This document shows, one piece after another, positions 31,919 through 43,930 of a stretch of 64,000 nt of DNA. The notes beneath the pieces were generated by a model, which was not told the origin of the DNA, did no database searches, and saw nothing but the letters and a program-made list of their open reading frames with translations. The translations under genes and the position numbers were made by a program. The stretch lies in the NCBI GenBank assembly GCA_043228905.1, contig JBHGNT010000001.1, positions 23,560,001-23,624,000 of the forward strand, in the 5' to 3' direction. How positions within the stretch are numbered: the stretch's first letter is position 1; each line of letters opens with the position of its first letter. This stretch comes from Azolla caroliniana (taxonomy: Eukaryota > Polypodiophyta).

Positions 31919-34900
31919 TCAATCCAACCGGTACAATGTAATCTCTTGCTGCTTGAAGTACCTCCTATCCTCTTCGTCAACTAGCACAAGATTGAAAAAA
32001 TATTTTACACTGAATTTGTTGTTCACGTTATTATATGTAGGTGTCAGATCATATTCATTCAAGAACAATCTGATAGGTATTGCTTCCCCTGTTTCATAAA
32101 AAGGTGTTCGGTGTTAATAGTTTTTGATATCAAAAACCAAAATACAATACTAAGAATGTAATATTTATATACATATATACATGCACGTATATATAGATAT
32201 ATATTCTTTCTATATACATTGGGGTGAGGGGGTTGGCCAAAGGCTTATTCAAGAATTGAACTCCTGCCCACCCTCAGTTGCCACAATAAAACAATGTATC
32301 TATATGTGTGTATGGATCCGGATCTAGATATAGGGATACAGATGCGGATATCGATATGGATGGATATGGACGTGGAAATGGACATGTACATGATGCACGT
32401 GCATGTGGAGCTGGAGATGCAGGTGAAGGTGGATGTGCATCTGTACCTGTACCTGTACTTGTATGTATCTGTATCTGTATCTGTATCTGTATATGTATAT
32501 AAAAATGTAATGCATGCACATTTATTACTTAGTTTCATGTACTCACCTCGAACAGGTGCACCATCCATTAACTCATATTTCACTAGCGTCTCTGTCTCAA
32601 CAACTGTATTCGAACCTGAACCAGTAGATTCACGACGTCTAATCTCAAGCTCCATGTGCTTAATCTTTATACGAACCAGCATGAAATAAATCTTTCCAAT
32701 GACCACGTCACTGAGGTGGTACCTAAAAAATTAAAATGAGGCAAAGACTATAACAAAGTGCATAGTAATATATCCACAGAAAATTGACATAAAAAATTCT
32801 TTACCATACTTGTTCTTGCTGTATTCGAACTCGATGTGTAAGCAATCTTCAATGCCAACTTCCATCTGTCGTTAAACTCTCTTTCTCTCTCCTTTTTTCT
32901 TTTTTCATTTTTTCATTTTTTCATTTTTTCATTTTAGAAAAACATGGCTGTATAATAATTGTGCGGAAAAAATCATCAGAATTCCAAGGAACCTGATTAT
33001 AAGGATTTCACAATAGTACAGACAAATATATAACACTAGAGTATCTTCATCAGTCAATACTTATGCAAGCCATCCAGAATAAGCCACTCTGCGGAGTGAA
33101 CAACTTTGAAGGATGTACAGAGTAGAAATCTCTACCAAATCCATTAGTGTCGCTCCCTTCCATTTCTACTTTCTTCACTGTCGGTATAGAAGGAAGCTAC
33201 TGACATATTGTACACTAAGAAATATATAAGATCATGATGGTCTAGATGTAGAAATTTATTTACATGACAGAGACATAATTGTAGAGCTATTGGCCTCGAT
33301 GTTCAATAGAGCAACGTGTGAGGGCTTTCCTGAGACTTGGAAGTATCACTGCAATTGTGACTTGTCAGGAAACACTGCCTTCATTACTTGCTACCGCACT
33401 ATCCATGATTGATCACTCTATAGCCAAGTTGTATGCATTCATATTTGATCATGAGCTGAGCAGATGGGCAGAGTATGAGGGCTTTAGAGTCAGGGAATGG
33501 GGACGGGGACAAATGTGAAGGAGATTCTCTACTTTGGATCACATATTTGCACTAAGAGTATGTATACCCATCGTTCATGGATAGAGATGCACTATTGGAC
33601 AGATGTGCACCTCATTACATCATAGAGATGAGATAGGTACATATTGGGGTGTATTTCCCAATCAGAGGACATGTCTGTATACAGAGCATGATCCGAGGGG
33701 CACAATGAGATCTGAGGAAGTGTCCACTGCCTCTTTACTGAGAGATTTGGGGCATGAGCGTCTATGATCAGAGATGTTTGGGGCTGTTCCTACTAGATAT
33801 CTGTAGATTTAGAGTCTTTACAAAGGAGTAGACAGCCAGCAGGGCCTGCAGATAAGTTGATGTTATGACTTCTACAGAATGCTGTATATGACTGCAAAGT
33901 ATATTGACACCATACAGCACCATCCTCTGAAATGGTTCATGGGTTGATCCACTGAAGTTATACTTCCTTTTTATGTAATATCATTGTGTGAGATTGAACA
34001 TGATCCCCACAGGTGGCTCACTGCAAAGGACATTGACATCATACAGCACCATCCTCTGAAAGCGTTCATGGGTTGATCCGCTGAAGTTATACCACCTAGA
34101 TATGTACTAATTTATTAGACAGCGCTGTCCTACTCCGTGCCGTTTGAGATGCCCTCTTCTACCCACCAGCACCTCAAGGAACAACTTTTGCATTAATATA
34201 ACGTATTATTGCATTTCTCCACTTGAAATAGAGTGGAAAAAATCAACTTATTTTATACAACAAAGGACAGAGGACATGAGTATCAAGGAAATGGAGGTTT
34301 CTGTGTATACACTACCAACGCAGGTTAACTTAGTGGATGGTCAAATGTGTGAAACTTGGAAAATAATATGGAACTGCTAAAATACTGCCTGAAGGTACAA
34401 AATGGGTGGCAGCCTTCTCAAACAGCCTTCTCAATACATTCTAATAAGGAGAAGGTCCCAACTTTTGATTACACAAAGAAACCAAATTTCGCCCAGACAA
34501 TATTCAGTACAACTTTTGGATATGGGTTTTCATTCTCTTGATTCCACAAGTTGTACTTTATCCCCTCTGATTTCAGCTTGAGGGCTGTATCATTCTTTGC
34601 ATGAAGGGTTATAATTGGCCTTATCTGTTTAGGTGTTAACAATACATGTAAAAAAGTAATGCTTGCCTTAATGTTGTTGCTAAATTCTGGAGGTGGTGAA
34701 ATGTTCCGCACCTGAATTCATGAAGGAAGAATAAGAGTTTATTATCATAGATTGACCAAGGGCACCCATAAAAACGTGAATAACTTACCAAAAAATCATT
34801 GATAACTACCACGTTGGCTGGAAAGTTGCGGCCCACAGTTACCCTTAATATATACCTATCAAAACATTGAAAAGTATTGCAATAAAAGTATTTCAAATAA

Positions 34901-37900
34901 AATGCTATAAATGATTAGTGTCAGTTATAGTGTGGCTCATTTTTATACCCATGTTATACCAGATTATTTTTATGAACCCCACCACCAATAACATTATGGC
35001 ATCAAATGCGTCAAATATAAAGGTATGTAAGGTATGTGATGAAGACCTTGTAGAGGATGAAATCGCTTTCTTTTTGCATGCTCAGCATATAGTGCAATTT
35101 ATGAAAGCTATGGTGCTATATTATGAAGGGATGATAACTTGAGTGGCATACTTGAGACACCACCTACAAGGTTGACCTCATATGTGTATGCCTTATTCGC
35201 ACAGAGACTTTGTGCTTCGAAGTATGAATATCCCTTCTTAGGGAGGAAACGCAGATCAAGGAAACTTGTTCCATTGGTCAATATTGGCGTCTCTATGGAT
35301 GCTAAAAATACATTCACATTTATAATTCTATCTACAACCTGGCTGCAATAAAGATAATGCTGCTACTGAAAGCTCATCTGACTTAATCTGAAGTATAAAA
35401 AAAACAGAACAAGCAATGATTTCAGGTTGTTAATTCATACCTTAATTTGACATGAGCTCCATAATACGATTCGTACGGCATTTCAACAGCTTGGAACTCA
35501 AAAGGGTAGAGTCTACGTTCGACAATTTCTCCAGGAACGTCCAGTTCTCTGACTACAGCCAACATGAAAAACTTCACGATGTATGAAGCCAACATAACCA
35601 TAGGGTGAACACCCTTCTGTCAATTCAAAATTTCAAATAGATCTTTACCAATGGTTTGCATAGTTACTTGTCATTCAGATCATGAAAGTAGGGATTCAGC
35701 CTATAATTATTTGGCATTCCCTATTGAAGGTCTATTTTCTTTGTTCTTGCACTCTCTGAAATGCATTTGACCTTTAGGCTACAACACTGCTAGTCATATT
35801 GATTCATTAAAACCACAAGCAATTGTTAATTAATCGAGGGAAATTCATATTAGTCATCTAGAGGGCTGCAATTTGAAGAGGTTCATGATAGCTAGCTGCT
35901 GCATGTAACTTGGAACCAGCAAACCAGCTTCTACCTTATGGTTAAGAATATTGTACCATGTGATATTCTTTCCAGGAGAATCATGTATATTTATTTTACT
36001 CATGCATAAATATATATACAATTGGAATTACATGGGCTTACAGACTAAGCCTGAACGTTGTATTTGTAAGTGTGTGAATAATTTTAAAAATTCTAAATCA
36101 AATTAATCAAAACAGTACTCCCTACTCTTATAGAACTTATCTATGATTTTGAGCAATCCAACTGTAATTCTATAAAGAAACTTTAACATGATTCAATATA
36201 TTCTGGACTTTCTTCATAATCCAATTATTTTGAAATCATGCAAACTACATATGGTTATCCAATCTATATGTGAAGGAATGTTTGCATATTAGCATTACAG
36301 ACTGGTGAGAAAACATTTAGACACTTGAATATTCTCTTCTGTTCGATGACTTAATGTTTTCCCATCTATATCAAAACGTATAACCCTTACATCATGAAAG
36401 GCTGCAGAATAGCCAAATTTAAAAATCTAAAAAAACTGCAGGCAGTGCATATGGGATATTTGGAAGTCAACTCAAATGAACTTCACACTAGAAATATAGC
36501 ATCTACGGAATTGCTGTAACTCCATGAACCTGTACATAATTTCACATCAAATAACATGACCAGAAATCTCATGGATTGTTTGAACTACTTACCAAGAGAT
36601 GTAAAATCATAGGCATGGCTTTTATCCAGAGGAAACTCTGTGGGAAAAAAATGAAGTAAATTAATATTTTTACAAAGTTCTATGATGTTTAGAATTAATT
36701 TAATCTATCCGCATATAGACATTCTCTCCTCCATAATGCCTCATATGATCTAGTGAAATCTCAAAAAGGATACAGCACCACAGTACTCTATATTATAACA
36801 ACAGTTATCAAAATGATGAAATTTCATAACATCAATTTAATGCAGCAAGTTCAAAGTTAAGCATCCAAGTAAAGGACACCTTTTCACAAAAAAGAAACTG
36901 AAATCAATACAACAAGCGGCAAATCACAACAGCTTTACTTGTTCAGCATCTTCTGAACAATATACCATTATCCTTGCATGTTGCTATATCTTGCATGATC
37001 AAAATTAAGGATCCGTCATTCATGTTTTCCATCTATCATATAATATACATGACTTGTGTATTTTCAGATGTTTTGTTCTTAATATTTTTCTCATTAACGA
37101 TACTGTATCTTTTAATCAATGGAAAACAACTGTGGGAAGATATCTAGAGTGCCTAGAGATGATACTCTCATTCACTCAATCTGAACCGATTGTATATATC
37201 CACATTTCCAAAAACCATGGTAGAAAGACATATAGAGTACCTAGAAATGGAACTCTAGTTCACTCACTCTGGAGCGCATTTCAGATTGTATATACCTATG
37301 TTTCCAAGGTATCCTAACAAACCAAATATATAAGGAAAATAGATATTTATGTGCATATCTTGCAAGGGTGATTTGTGATATCCATGTCCTCTGTACATTT
37401 AGCTTTGGCAAACCTAATCTCATAACTGTATTCCTCTTCGCATGGAAGAGAGCATTTGTTCAAAATAATGGCATAGGAAACTGAAGGTTTTCTCAAATAA
37501 TTTCATCAGAGACTAAAGGTTTAGCCCCTATCTTGATGTCAAAAGGTCACCTCTTTCATTAATATAGGCCTATTAGAAACCATTTAGCCAGTACATTAGC
37601 ACTGAATATGATGATTCCTAATATGGAAGGAAAAATGAAATAAGATAAATAGACATTGGCAAGAAGAATCAATACACATCTATATTATTCTCTTAACGCT
37701 TTGCAGGTCATTGAAAATAATTAAATTCTACAGCTCTTACTGTCTTGATATGTTTAATCTATGTACAAAGAAAAAAGTTAGAATTTAATCTGAGAGTGTC
37801 AGATGTTCTTACCAATTTGACCGATGAGTTCAATTTTTACACCAAGGTGTTCCACCTTCTTGCCATGGATTGGATCTATCCAAACCTGCAAATTATGAAT

Positions 37901-38315
37901 CCATCTTTTACAAATAAAGTTGTCTACTTCCCCCGAAAGTGAATGAAAATCCAAAATAGCTACATTGATTCTTCTCTATTACAGATAAACAGTTGATACC
38001 TCTCCTGATACAGTATCTTTGCTATGAAAGATTGGATAGGTTCCTGTCTCCCCCTTGTCCTTTTTAACAGTAGCCTGGGCACAGATAGGATCCGTCATGA
38101 AGAGGAATTCACTATATTTCATGGATACATCACACTTTTTTTAAGTTTGAACAAAATGAAATTTTGTTCAAGGAAGCATAGTATTTTGTTTAAGCTGAGA
38201 AACATTCACATTGAATAAAAAAGTCATTGACTTAGCATGCCTGTTTTCGAGTCTCCAAATTCGCAAACTTAATGGAGATGGTACATGGCTGTTTGAAAGC
38301 TCCAACCAAATAATT
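31919..38315 (-). CDS. VPS26: VPS26-like retromer subunit (coding exons 2-11)
   Basis: Arrestin-like subunit of the retromer core, which recycles cargo receptors from endosomes to the Golgi or plasma membrane (family knowledge). Exons (minus): 38315-38241, 38074-38000, 37885-37813, 36637-36593, 35552-35441, 34855-34789, 34711-34667, 32865-32810, 32722-32547, 32088-31919. All junctions keep phase and yield 297 codons after the start Met, the usual family length. Diagnostic stretches are NYLVGAFKQPCTISIKF, EHLGVKIELIGQI, MEVGIEDCLHIEFEY, ELEIRRRESTGSG and VLVDEEDRRYFKQQEITLYR. Exon 2 begins in phase 0 with AAT, so exon 1 should end in ATG (candidates at 39662 and 39729). Two introns use GC donors (after 38241 and 34667). 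No stops or frameshifts were found, so the gene looks functional despite repeat-filled introns. Confidence 0.93.
32290..32502. repeat. Imperfect hexanucleotide microsatellite in VPS26 intron 10
   Basis: Runs of GATATG/GGATAT-like and then CTGTAT hexamers (pure CTGTAT around 32464-32495). All six frames are open here only because the repeat lacks stops, so there is no coding meaning. It lies next to the donor side of exon 10 (32547). Confidence 0.8.
33000..34660. other. VPS26 intron 8: degraded unknown sequence with a direct duplication
   Basis: About 1.8 kb between exons at 34667 and 32865. Plus-strand 33300-33850 shows a stop-riddled, possibly once-coding stretch that I cannot assign. A segment of about 75 bp containing 'cagcaccatcctctgaaa' is duplicated (33892-33965 and 34020-34093) with about 85-90% identity at 128-bp spacing. 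Confidence 0.5.
35108..35317 (-). other. Unrecognised 69-codon frame in VPS26 intron 6
   Basis: Same strand as VPS26, between exons 35552-35441 and 34855-34789, which splice correctly without it. It reads ETPILTNGTSFLDLRFLPKK then GYSYFEAQSLCANKAYTYEV, which has protein-like composition and contrasts with the AT-rich intron. An AG acceptor-like site precedes it at about 35325. It could be a captured gene fragment or an alternative exon. I do not recognise the family. Confidence 0.3.
37132..37310. repeat. Diverged 85-90 bp direct duplication in VPS26 intron 4
   Basis: Two adjacent copies share 'gaaga(t/c)at(a/c)tagagt(g/a)cctaga(g/a)atg', a 'actct(c/a)(a/g)ttcactca' phrase, 'gattgtatata' and 'atttccaa'. 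No coding content. Confidence 0.6.
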
Positions 38316-38534
38316 CTGTAAGCAAACATACCCACACATGAGTAATTGTCTATAAACACAAACCAAAGTACCACTACATGGGGTTATAGGATAAGTTTCA
38401 GAATTGAATATCGGTCCTCAAATGCTTTCCTCTGATTGCTCTAAATTATCTATATATAACTAATCTTGTACTTTATCATTTTTGCCATTTTTCATATATC
38501 CCTTTGGCTTCCATTTTTGCGATCTTTGAGACAA

Positions 38535-39260
38535 ATTAGGCTTCAGATGAAGATCAAAATGCCCCTTGAAACTAACAAATTGGGTTTCAAATTTGGTAAT
38601 GCTAAAACTTTAAATTCTGACTAAATTATAAACCTAATGTATGGTTTCATATGAAAACTTTTCATGCAATCATGAAAGTGAAAATATGAATAAGGAGCCC
38701 CAGAATTTTCTAGCTACCTTAAATTACCCAGAGTTTCCAAATCTCTTTAGAGTTTCATTTTTGAGAGCATTAAAAAAAATTGGGACTTCATTTGTAGCTG
38801 AGAACACCCAAATTCTGGACTTCAAGGGGTCTTTCACTAGTTAAATTTGAAATCCATTTTGGGTTTAGGATGTTTTTCACTGAAAAAAATTAAGACTTCA
38901 TTTGGATTGCAAATTTAACCTGATGAAAGGTCCCTTGAAGGCCAAAACACCCGTAAAACCCAAGAAGGGTCCAAATTTTCGCCTTCATTTAAAGACCTTA
39001 ATGCCCCTTGAAAACCAAAATGGGTTTCAAATTTAAGTTCTTTCCAAACAGTTAATGCTGGTTTGAAGCCCAAACAGGTTTCACATTTAAGCTCTTCTGC
39101 AAGCATATAAGCTTCTTTTGAATCCTAAATGGGTTTCAATTAAATAACGTTTGAGAACATTAACTGGAATTCATTTGAAGCCCAAAATGTGCATTAAAAT
39201 TCAAATATACGCCCTCACATTGCTTCATTTGAAACCAAAAATGCGTTTTTAATTTTGGCC
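38535..39260. repeat. Degenerate ~54-bp tandem array in VPS26 intron 1
   Basis: Units built around 'ttgaa(g/a)cccaaaatgggtttcaaattt' recur. The clearest starts are 38929, 39001, 39055, 39107, 39159 and 39219 (spacing 72, 54, 52, 52, 60). Each unit contains a short inverted pair, TTTGAA...TTCAAA. Divergence is high, so the array is old. Confidence 0.65.
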
Positions 39261-39498
39261 AGTCAGGTTAGGAATGCTTCTGGTAACCACATTTGAGGCA
39301 ATGACAGCAAAATTGCACTAATGGCCAGCAAAGCGACAGTGGTGCTACCAAAGTATTAAGAATTTTGATTACGTTAACTATATAAAACTCATTACACATA
39401 CTAAAATATCTTGCAAGAAGTTGCCATTAACAATAATGGAAAAGATTATGATGTCTAAACCCTCCATCCATTGATGGTATAACTGAAAATCTTACAAT

Positions 39499-39747
39499 AT
39501 CTAAAGTGATGAAGAAAATCCCATTCATTATAAATTTCCGCCTAAATGAAATACTACATCTGAAACGATGATCAAAGAAACCACATTTATTATATACTGA
39601 CAATGTGATGGAAAAGCTAACTAAAACAACAATATACTGATCATAAAATGGAAAAGCTTACCATACCTGAAGTGATGGAGAAGAAAACCATACTTATTAT
39701 ATACTAATGACGTAAGGGAATAGCTTACCATATCTAAAGTGATGAAG
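39499..39747 (-). repeat. Diverged short repeats containing two candidate VPS26 start exons
   Basis: A phrase close to 'atctaaagtgatgaag' recurs at 39499, 39558, 39665 and 39732. On the minus strand two copies read ...ATG|GTAAGC (ATG at 39664-39662 and at 39731-39729), the expected form of a VPS26 exon 1 that ends with the initiator codon followed by a splice donor. I cannot tell which copy is used. Confidence 0.5.
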
Positions 39748-40263
39748 CAAACCCCTTTTTTCGATGAGAGATCTGAAGAGACAAAATAGATACACTTAAA
39801 TTATATTATGCACACTGATATAGAGATCAGCGCGCTAAAAATGAAAGGGTGGGTGGGGGACATCTAGAAGCTCTTGATGAACGTGCATTTAATATCGAAG
39901 ATATATGTACACAAACTACATTATAAATCAATAAAACAGAACCCAGAGAAAGATTGAAGTACCTGGATATGGAAAAGCTCAATGTTAAGAAGAAGAAAGG
40001 CAGGGAAGATTGCTCTGCTGTGCAACTTTTCGTGTATAGCCTTTTCTTTTCTGGTTAAACGAGTTTTACATACAGAAAAAGTGTCAGAAGCATGTGTTTC
40101 TTACCTTCTTAGAAGGATATGGGAATGAATCATGATGATGTCGAAGTAGTATGTAATATGTATGTAGTAGGAAATCAATGACTGTGACTAGACAAAAGGT
40201 TTGGCATTTTCTCTCCGTCTACATTGAAATACATGCATATACATATATAATATATATGTAATT

Positions 40264-40440
40264 TGTAAATATAATATATATGTGTGTATGTGTATATGTA
40301 TGTGTGTATGTATGTATATGTTGTATGTATATATGTATATATATACATACAACATATACATACATGTATGTATGTATGTATGTATGTATGTATGTATGTA
40401 TGTATGTATGTATGTATGTATGTATGTATGTATGTATATA
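40264..40440. repeat. (TATG)n microsatellite with palindromic AT core
   Basis: Pure TATG/ATGT repeats over about 40362-40436, preceded by a self-complementary 'tatatgtatatatatacata' core near 40330. It could extrude as a cruciform. Open frames across it are repeat artefacts. Confidence 0.92.
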
Positions 40441-40599
40441 GATAAGTATATATATGTGGATGCATCATCAACTTGCTTCATACAAAATGGCATCGGCATC
40501 AACATTGGCACCAACACTGCCCATATTACGGCCATCATCGGCACCATCAGAATCAACATCTCCTTCCTGGCATGTCCGCACGCACCCATGTTATATCTT

Positions 40600-41528
40600 A
40601 GCATTTCCTAGCTAGCTAGCTTGCCCTCTAGTTATGATTTGTGACTTGTCTCGCTTCTTACGTATAAAAGGTGTAAGAAGAACTCATAACTTTTTTTTCC
40701 CAAGAAAATTTGTCCTCCCATGATTAGCTAACTTAGAAGCCACCTCGACACCAATGTTCATTCTCTTCTAACATGTGTTGAATGGAGAATTTGTTAGTAT
40801 GTATAAGTCATTCAACCTTGAGGTGGATGCCACATAAGCACATAGAACATCATTTGTGAACATCATTTACATAATAAACTACTAATTAGGGATCATGTCG
40901 ACCGACAATTATGGTGTTGTTAGACTTCCTAATGTAAGCTAGCAAACAATGAAGTTGGGAGCCACCTTGCCATTTGTTTTCATGGGTCAATATTGTCGTG
41001 TTGCCTTTTGGCACACTATTTAAACTAACCTCTCGTACAATCATAGTTCACAAGTCACAAGTGGATGTATATTGGATGGGGGAAATCAATTTGCACACGT
41101 GCACATGTGAACAATATGATGTGTCCAAGGATTAGGCAACAACATGCATGTGCACACTTTTACTCAAGGAGTGCCATATGGCATTGTTAGCCCTCGTCAC
41201 CACCTTATAATAAAAGAGACTCACAATAAGTTTGCACAAATCTAAAGTTTGAGTGGAGGTAACTTACTCCAAGGAAGAGAAATGCTAAACTTGGGATCTC
41301 TTTAGACTTTTACTCTATTCTCTAATCAATTTTGGACCTACCTAAAATATTATGGCCATTTTTGTTATGGAAGTCCTTTACTCCTGCAATACAAACATTG
41401 CTACCAAATTCCCTTGCACGTCTATTGTCTACTAGTTTATTATGAAATATTATCTTATTTATTAATTCATATTCAATTGTTACAATTCTTTCTTCCACCT
41501 CTTGGTTAAGAAGCCTAGTGGGTTACTG
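40600..41528. other. Intergenic stretch, nothing recognised
   Basis: AT-rich DNA between the microsatellite and a copia LTR. No protein, RNA gene or repeat structure that I can support. Confidence 0.45.
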
Positions 41529-41865
41529 TTGAGAATCAAACTCAACTTCCTCCACGTGTGGGAACACACTCTAGGATACTCAAGTGTGTGAACACCCCAC
41601 CTCCTTGTATAGTAACTAGTGTGTCATAGAATGTTCTATGACACACTAGTTACTATAAAAGAAGACACGACCTCTTTCCTAAGAAGAGTTATTAGTGAGA
41701 GAGATTCGAGAGAAGGTGACTACATAAGCACCTTCTTTCTCTTTGTAAGTGTGGGTCATTCTTGTCTCTTTGCTAATATAATTTTAAGTTTTTTTGTAAT
41801 CTTGAGCTCTCTCTCTCTCTCGCTCTCTCTCGCTCTCTCTATACACATATATACAGAGAGACTTT
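41529..41865 (+). mobile_element. Copia LTR fragment (plus strand) with large hairpin
   Basis: Starts TGTTGAGAATCAAACTCAAC, the same start as the Copia-A and Copia-B LTRs on the other strand. It shares their 'gtcatagaa' hairpin, a 'tttgctaatata' phrase and CT-rich end. The palindrome at 41608-41657 has perfect 24-bp arms and a 2-base loop, and its right arm runs into the TATA box CTATAAAAG. The 3' end is lost at the junction with LINE-B. Confidence 0.7.
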
Positions 41866-41879
41866 ACCAAATCCCAAAC

Positions 41880-43930
41880 CAACCACCCATTCCAATGCCT
41901 TCCACACCCCGACCTACCACGGGGACACTTTTCACGACATCTAGGGTCGCGAAGGTCATAAAGAAATTACAACATAGGAAGTCCATGGACCGCACAGGAT
42001 TGCGAGCAGAACACATTATATATGCGAGAGAGTGCCTACCTCCCTTGCTAACTCTAATCTTCAATCGTGCCCTTGCGGAGGGTTTTCCACCACAGTGGAC
42101 TATGAACACAATGGCCCCCATACATAAAGGGGGGGACCCCATGGACCCAAATACATATAAGACCATTATGATAGGTCATACCCTTGCTAAGTTATCTGGT
42201 GCAGTAATGGAAGTAGAGCTTAGCGATTATATGGAGACCCTAAATCTTCGTGCACCTGAACAAGCTGGCTTTAGACGAGCCTTCTCCACCATTGATCATA
42301 TCTTCACACTTAGATGCTTAATTGACCAAACTAAGGCTCGCAAGAAGAAACTATATTGTTGTTTTGTGGACTTTCGCAAGGCCTTTGACACAGTCCCTAG
42401 AGAGCAGTTGTTTGATAGGCTTAAAAGCTTGAGGATACTAGATGACATGGTCTGGGACATCTACGCACTATATGAACAAGTGTCCGGGTGTGTCCGATGC
42501 CCAGGTGGCCTATCCAATTGTTTCACTAGCACTATTGGTGTAAAACAAGGTTTCCCCCTATCACTGACACTTTTTGGGATCTACATTGATGAGATCACAG
42601 ATTTTATTGCTCGTAAGGGAGGCAACGGAGTAGTCCTTGGGGATACGTAGGTTCGTATCTTGCTCTATGTGGATGACATAGTTTTGCTCTTTGAATCCGA
42701 ACACGACCTACAAAGGCACCGTAATGCCTTAGATGATTTTTGTGCACAACGAGGATTGGTAGTGAATCCAGGGAAAACTAAAGTCCTTATCTTCCACACA
42801 TCGGCCCAAGTTAGAGCTAAGTGTCACCTAACTATCTCCCATAGCCCAGTTGAGGTGGTTGGATCATACATCTATCTCAGAGTCACTTTTAGTGCTTGCT
42901 TAGGTAAATTTTCGATGACACAAGCAGCGAAGGATAGACTTACGAGAGGACATGCATCCCTCTCACTCCTAGAGAGACAATGCCACCAAGCATACTTTCA
43001 AGAGCCACGGACTAAAGGGTGGCTCTTTGACTCATTAGTGACCTCCTCCCTCATGTATGCATCAACGGTTTGGGCTCTAGGATTACCATCTTTCATGTGG
43101 ACGCAATTAGAGAGACCATTGGTGATGATGTTATCACGCCAACTCCGAAGCAAATCAACAGTACCACATGACATTATTAGGGTTGAGTTCATGTTACCCC
43201 CAATGTTAGTAGAGGCAGTTTTCCAACTTGTAGTCCTTATTCATAGGATACATAGCCAACCACATGATAGAATATCTCATCAAGCCTTTAAGGCCTCTCG
43301 ATCATTGTATGAGTCCGACTATACTAGCTCATGGTATGGCATGATGGTGAGTTGGCTTCTTGCGAATGGTCTAGACATTAATAACCTACCTCCCCTTAGG
43401 TACAACCACACGATTGATAACACTTTAATCTCTCGTGGGGACCGCAATAAAGTAATACGCCAAGACATATGGCAAATTTACACTCGGTATAAATGGATCA
43501 CCCCACAAGAGCCACTCCCATCTAAAATGTTGTACTATAAGGAACACTTCATGCACTTCTCCAAGTTAGGTTTTATCACGCGGCCAAAATATCTAGATGT
43601 ATTCTTACCACATGCACTAAGGGTTGCCATTGGACAACTTAGAATATCATCTCACCAACTTGAGATTGAGAATGGCCGCACTAATGGGGTCCTTAGGGAG
43701 GAAAGGATATGTAGGTTATGTCACATAGAGATCGAGGATGAGTATCACTTTACATGCAAGTGCCCAACCTACGCCGAGATAAGGCAAAATACCAAGACAT
43801 ACTTGGTTCCTCTCCCACCCTCCCCAAACTATTAGATACTCTAGATATAAAGAAATTAGGCAAATACATTCTAGAGCTAAAACAACACACAGAGAATAAA
43901 TTACAAAATGTTGACAATAATGTTGCTAAT
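41880..43930 (+). mobile_element. LINE-B: 5'-truncated non-LTR retrotransposon
   Basis: Plus strand. Reverse transcriptase plus a C-terminal cysteine motif, with no endonuclease and no visible poly(A). The left edge fuses with a copia LTR and the right edge abuts the Copia-B LTR at 43931. Target duplications are not discernible. It belongs to a different LINE lineage from LINE-A (YVDD box, FYV/FVDFRKAFDTV block). Confidence 0.8.
41895..43835 (+). pseudogene. LINE-B reverse transcriptase, one frame with a single TAG
   Basis: The frame from 41619 is in phase with that from 42660. The only break is TAG at 42648-42650, just before the catalytic box (GDT-stop-VRILLYVDDIVLL). RT blocks seen: LRAEHIIYARECLPPLLTLI, CCFVDFRKAFDTVPRE, GVKQGFPLSLTLFGIY, YVDDIVLL, LVVNPGKTKV. 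The C-terminus has CRLCHIEIEDEYHFTCKC, the CCHC-like motif following many LINE RTs. The N-terminal part of the open frame (41619-41880) is LTR sequence, so I begin at the first LINE-like residues. Otherwise unbroken for about 640 codons. Confidence 0.8.

Noticed and set aside
32245-32706. 153-codon minus-strand ORF as a stand-alone gene
   Set aside because: Only its first 50 or so residues are real (VPS26 exon 10). The rest is intron and hexanucleotide repeat read past the donor at 32546.
33300-33850. Possible coding remnant on the plus strand of VPS26 intron 8
   Set aside because: Many stops in every frame and no recognisable motif. I only note it as degraded unknown sequence.
38535-39260. 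Possible CRISPR-like regular array
   Set aside because: The units are diverged and contiguous, there are no exact repeats with unique spacers, and the DNA is a eukaryotic intron.
40175-40611. Open frames of 98-138 codons
   Set aside because: They are translations of a TATG microsatellite, open in several frames at once.
41619-41880. N-terminus of the LINE-B ORF
   Set aside because: It is copia LTR DNA (hairpin, TATA box, CT tract). LINE similarity starts near 41895.
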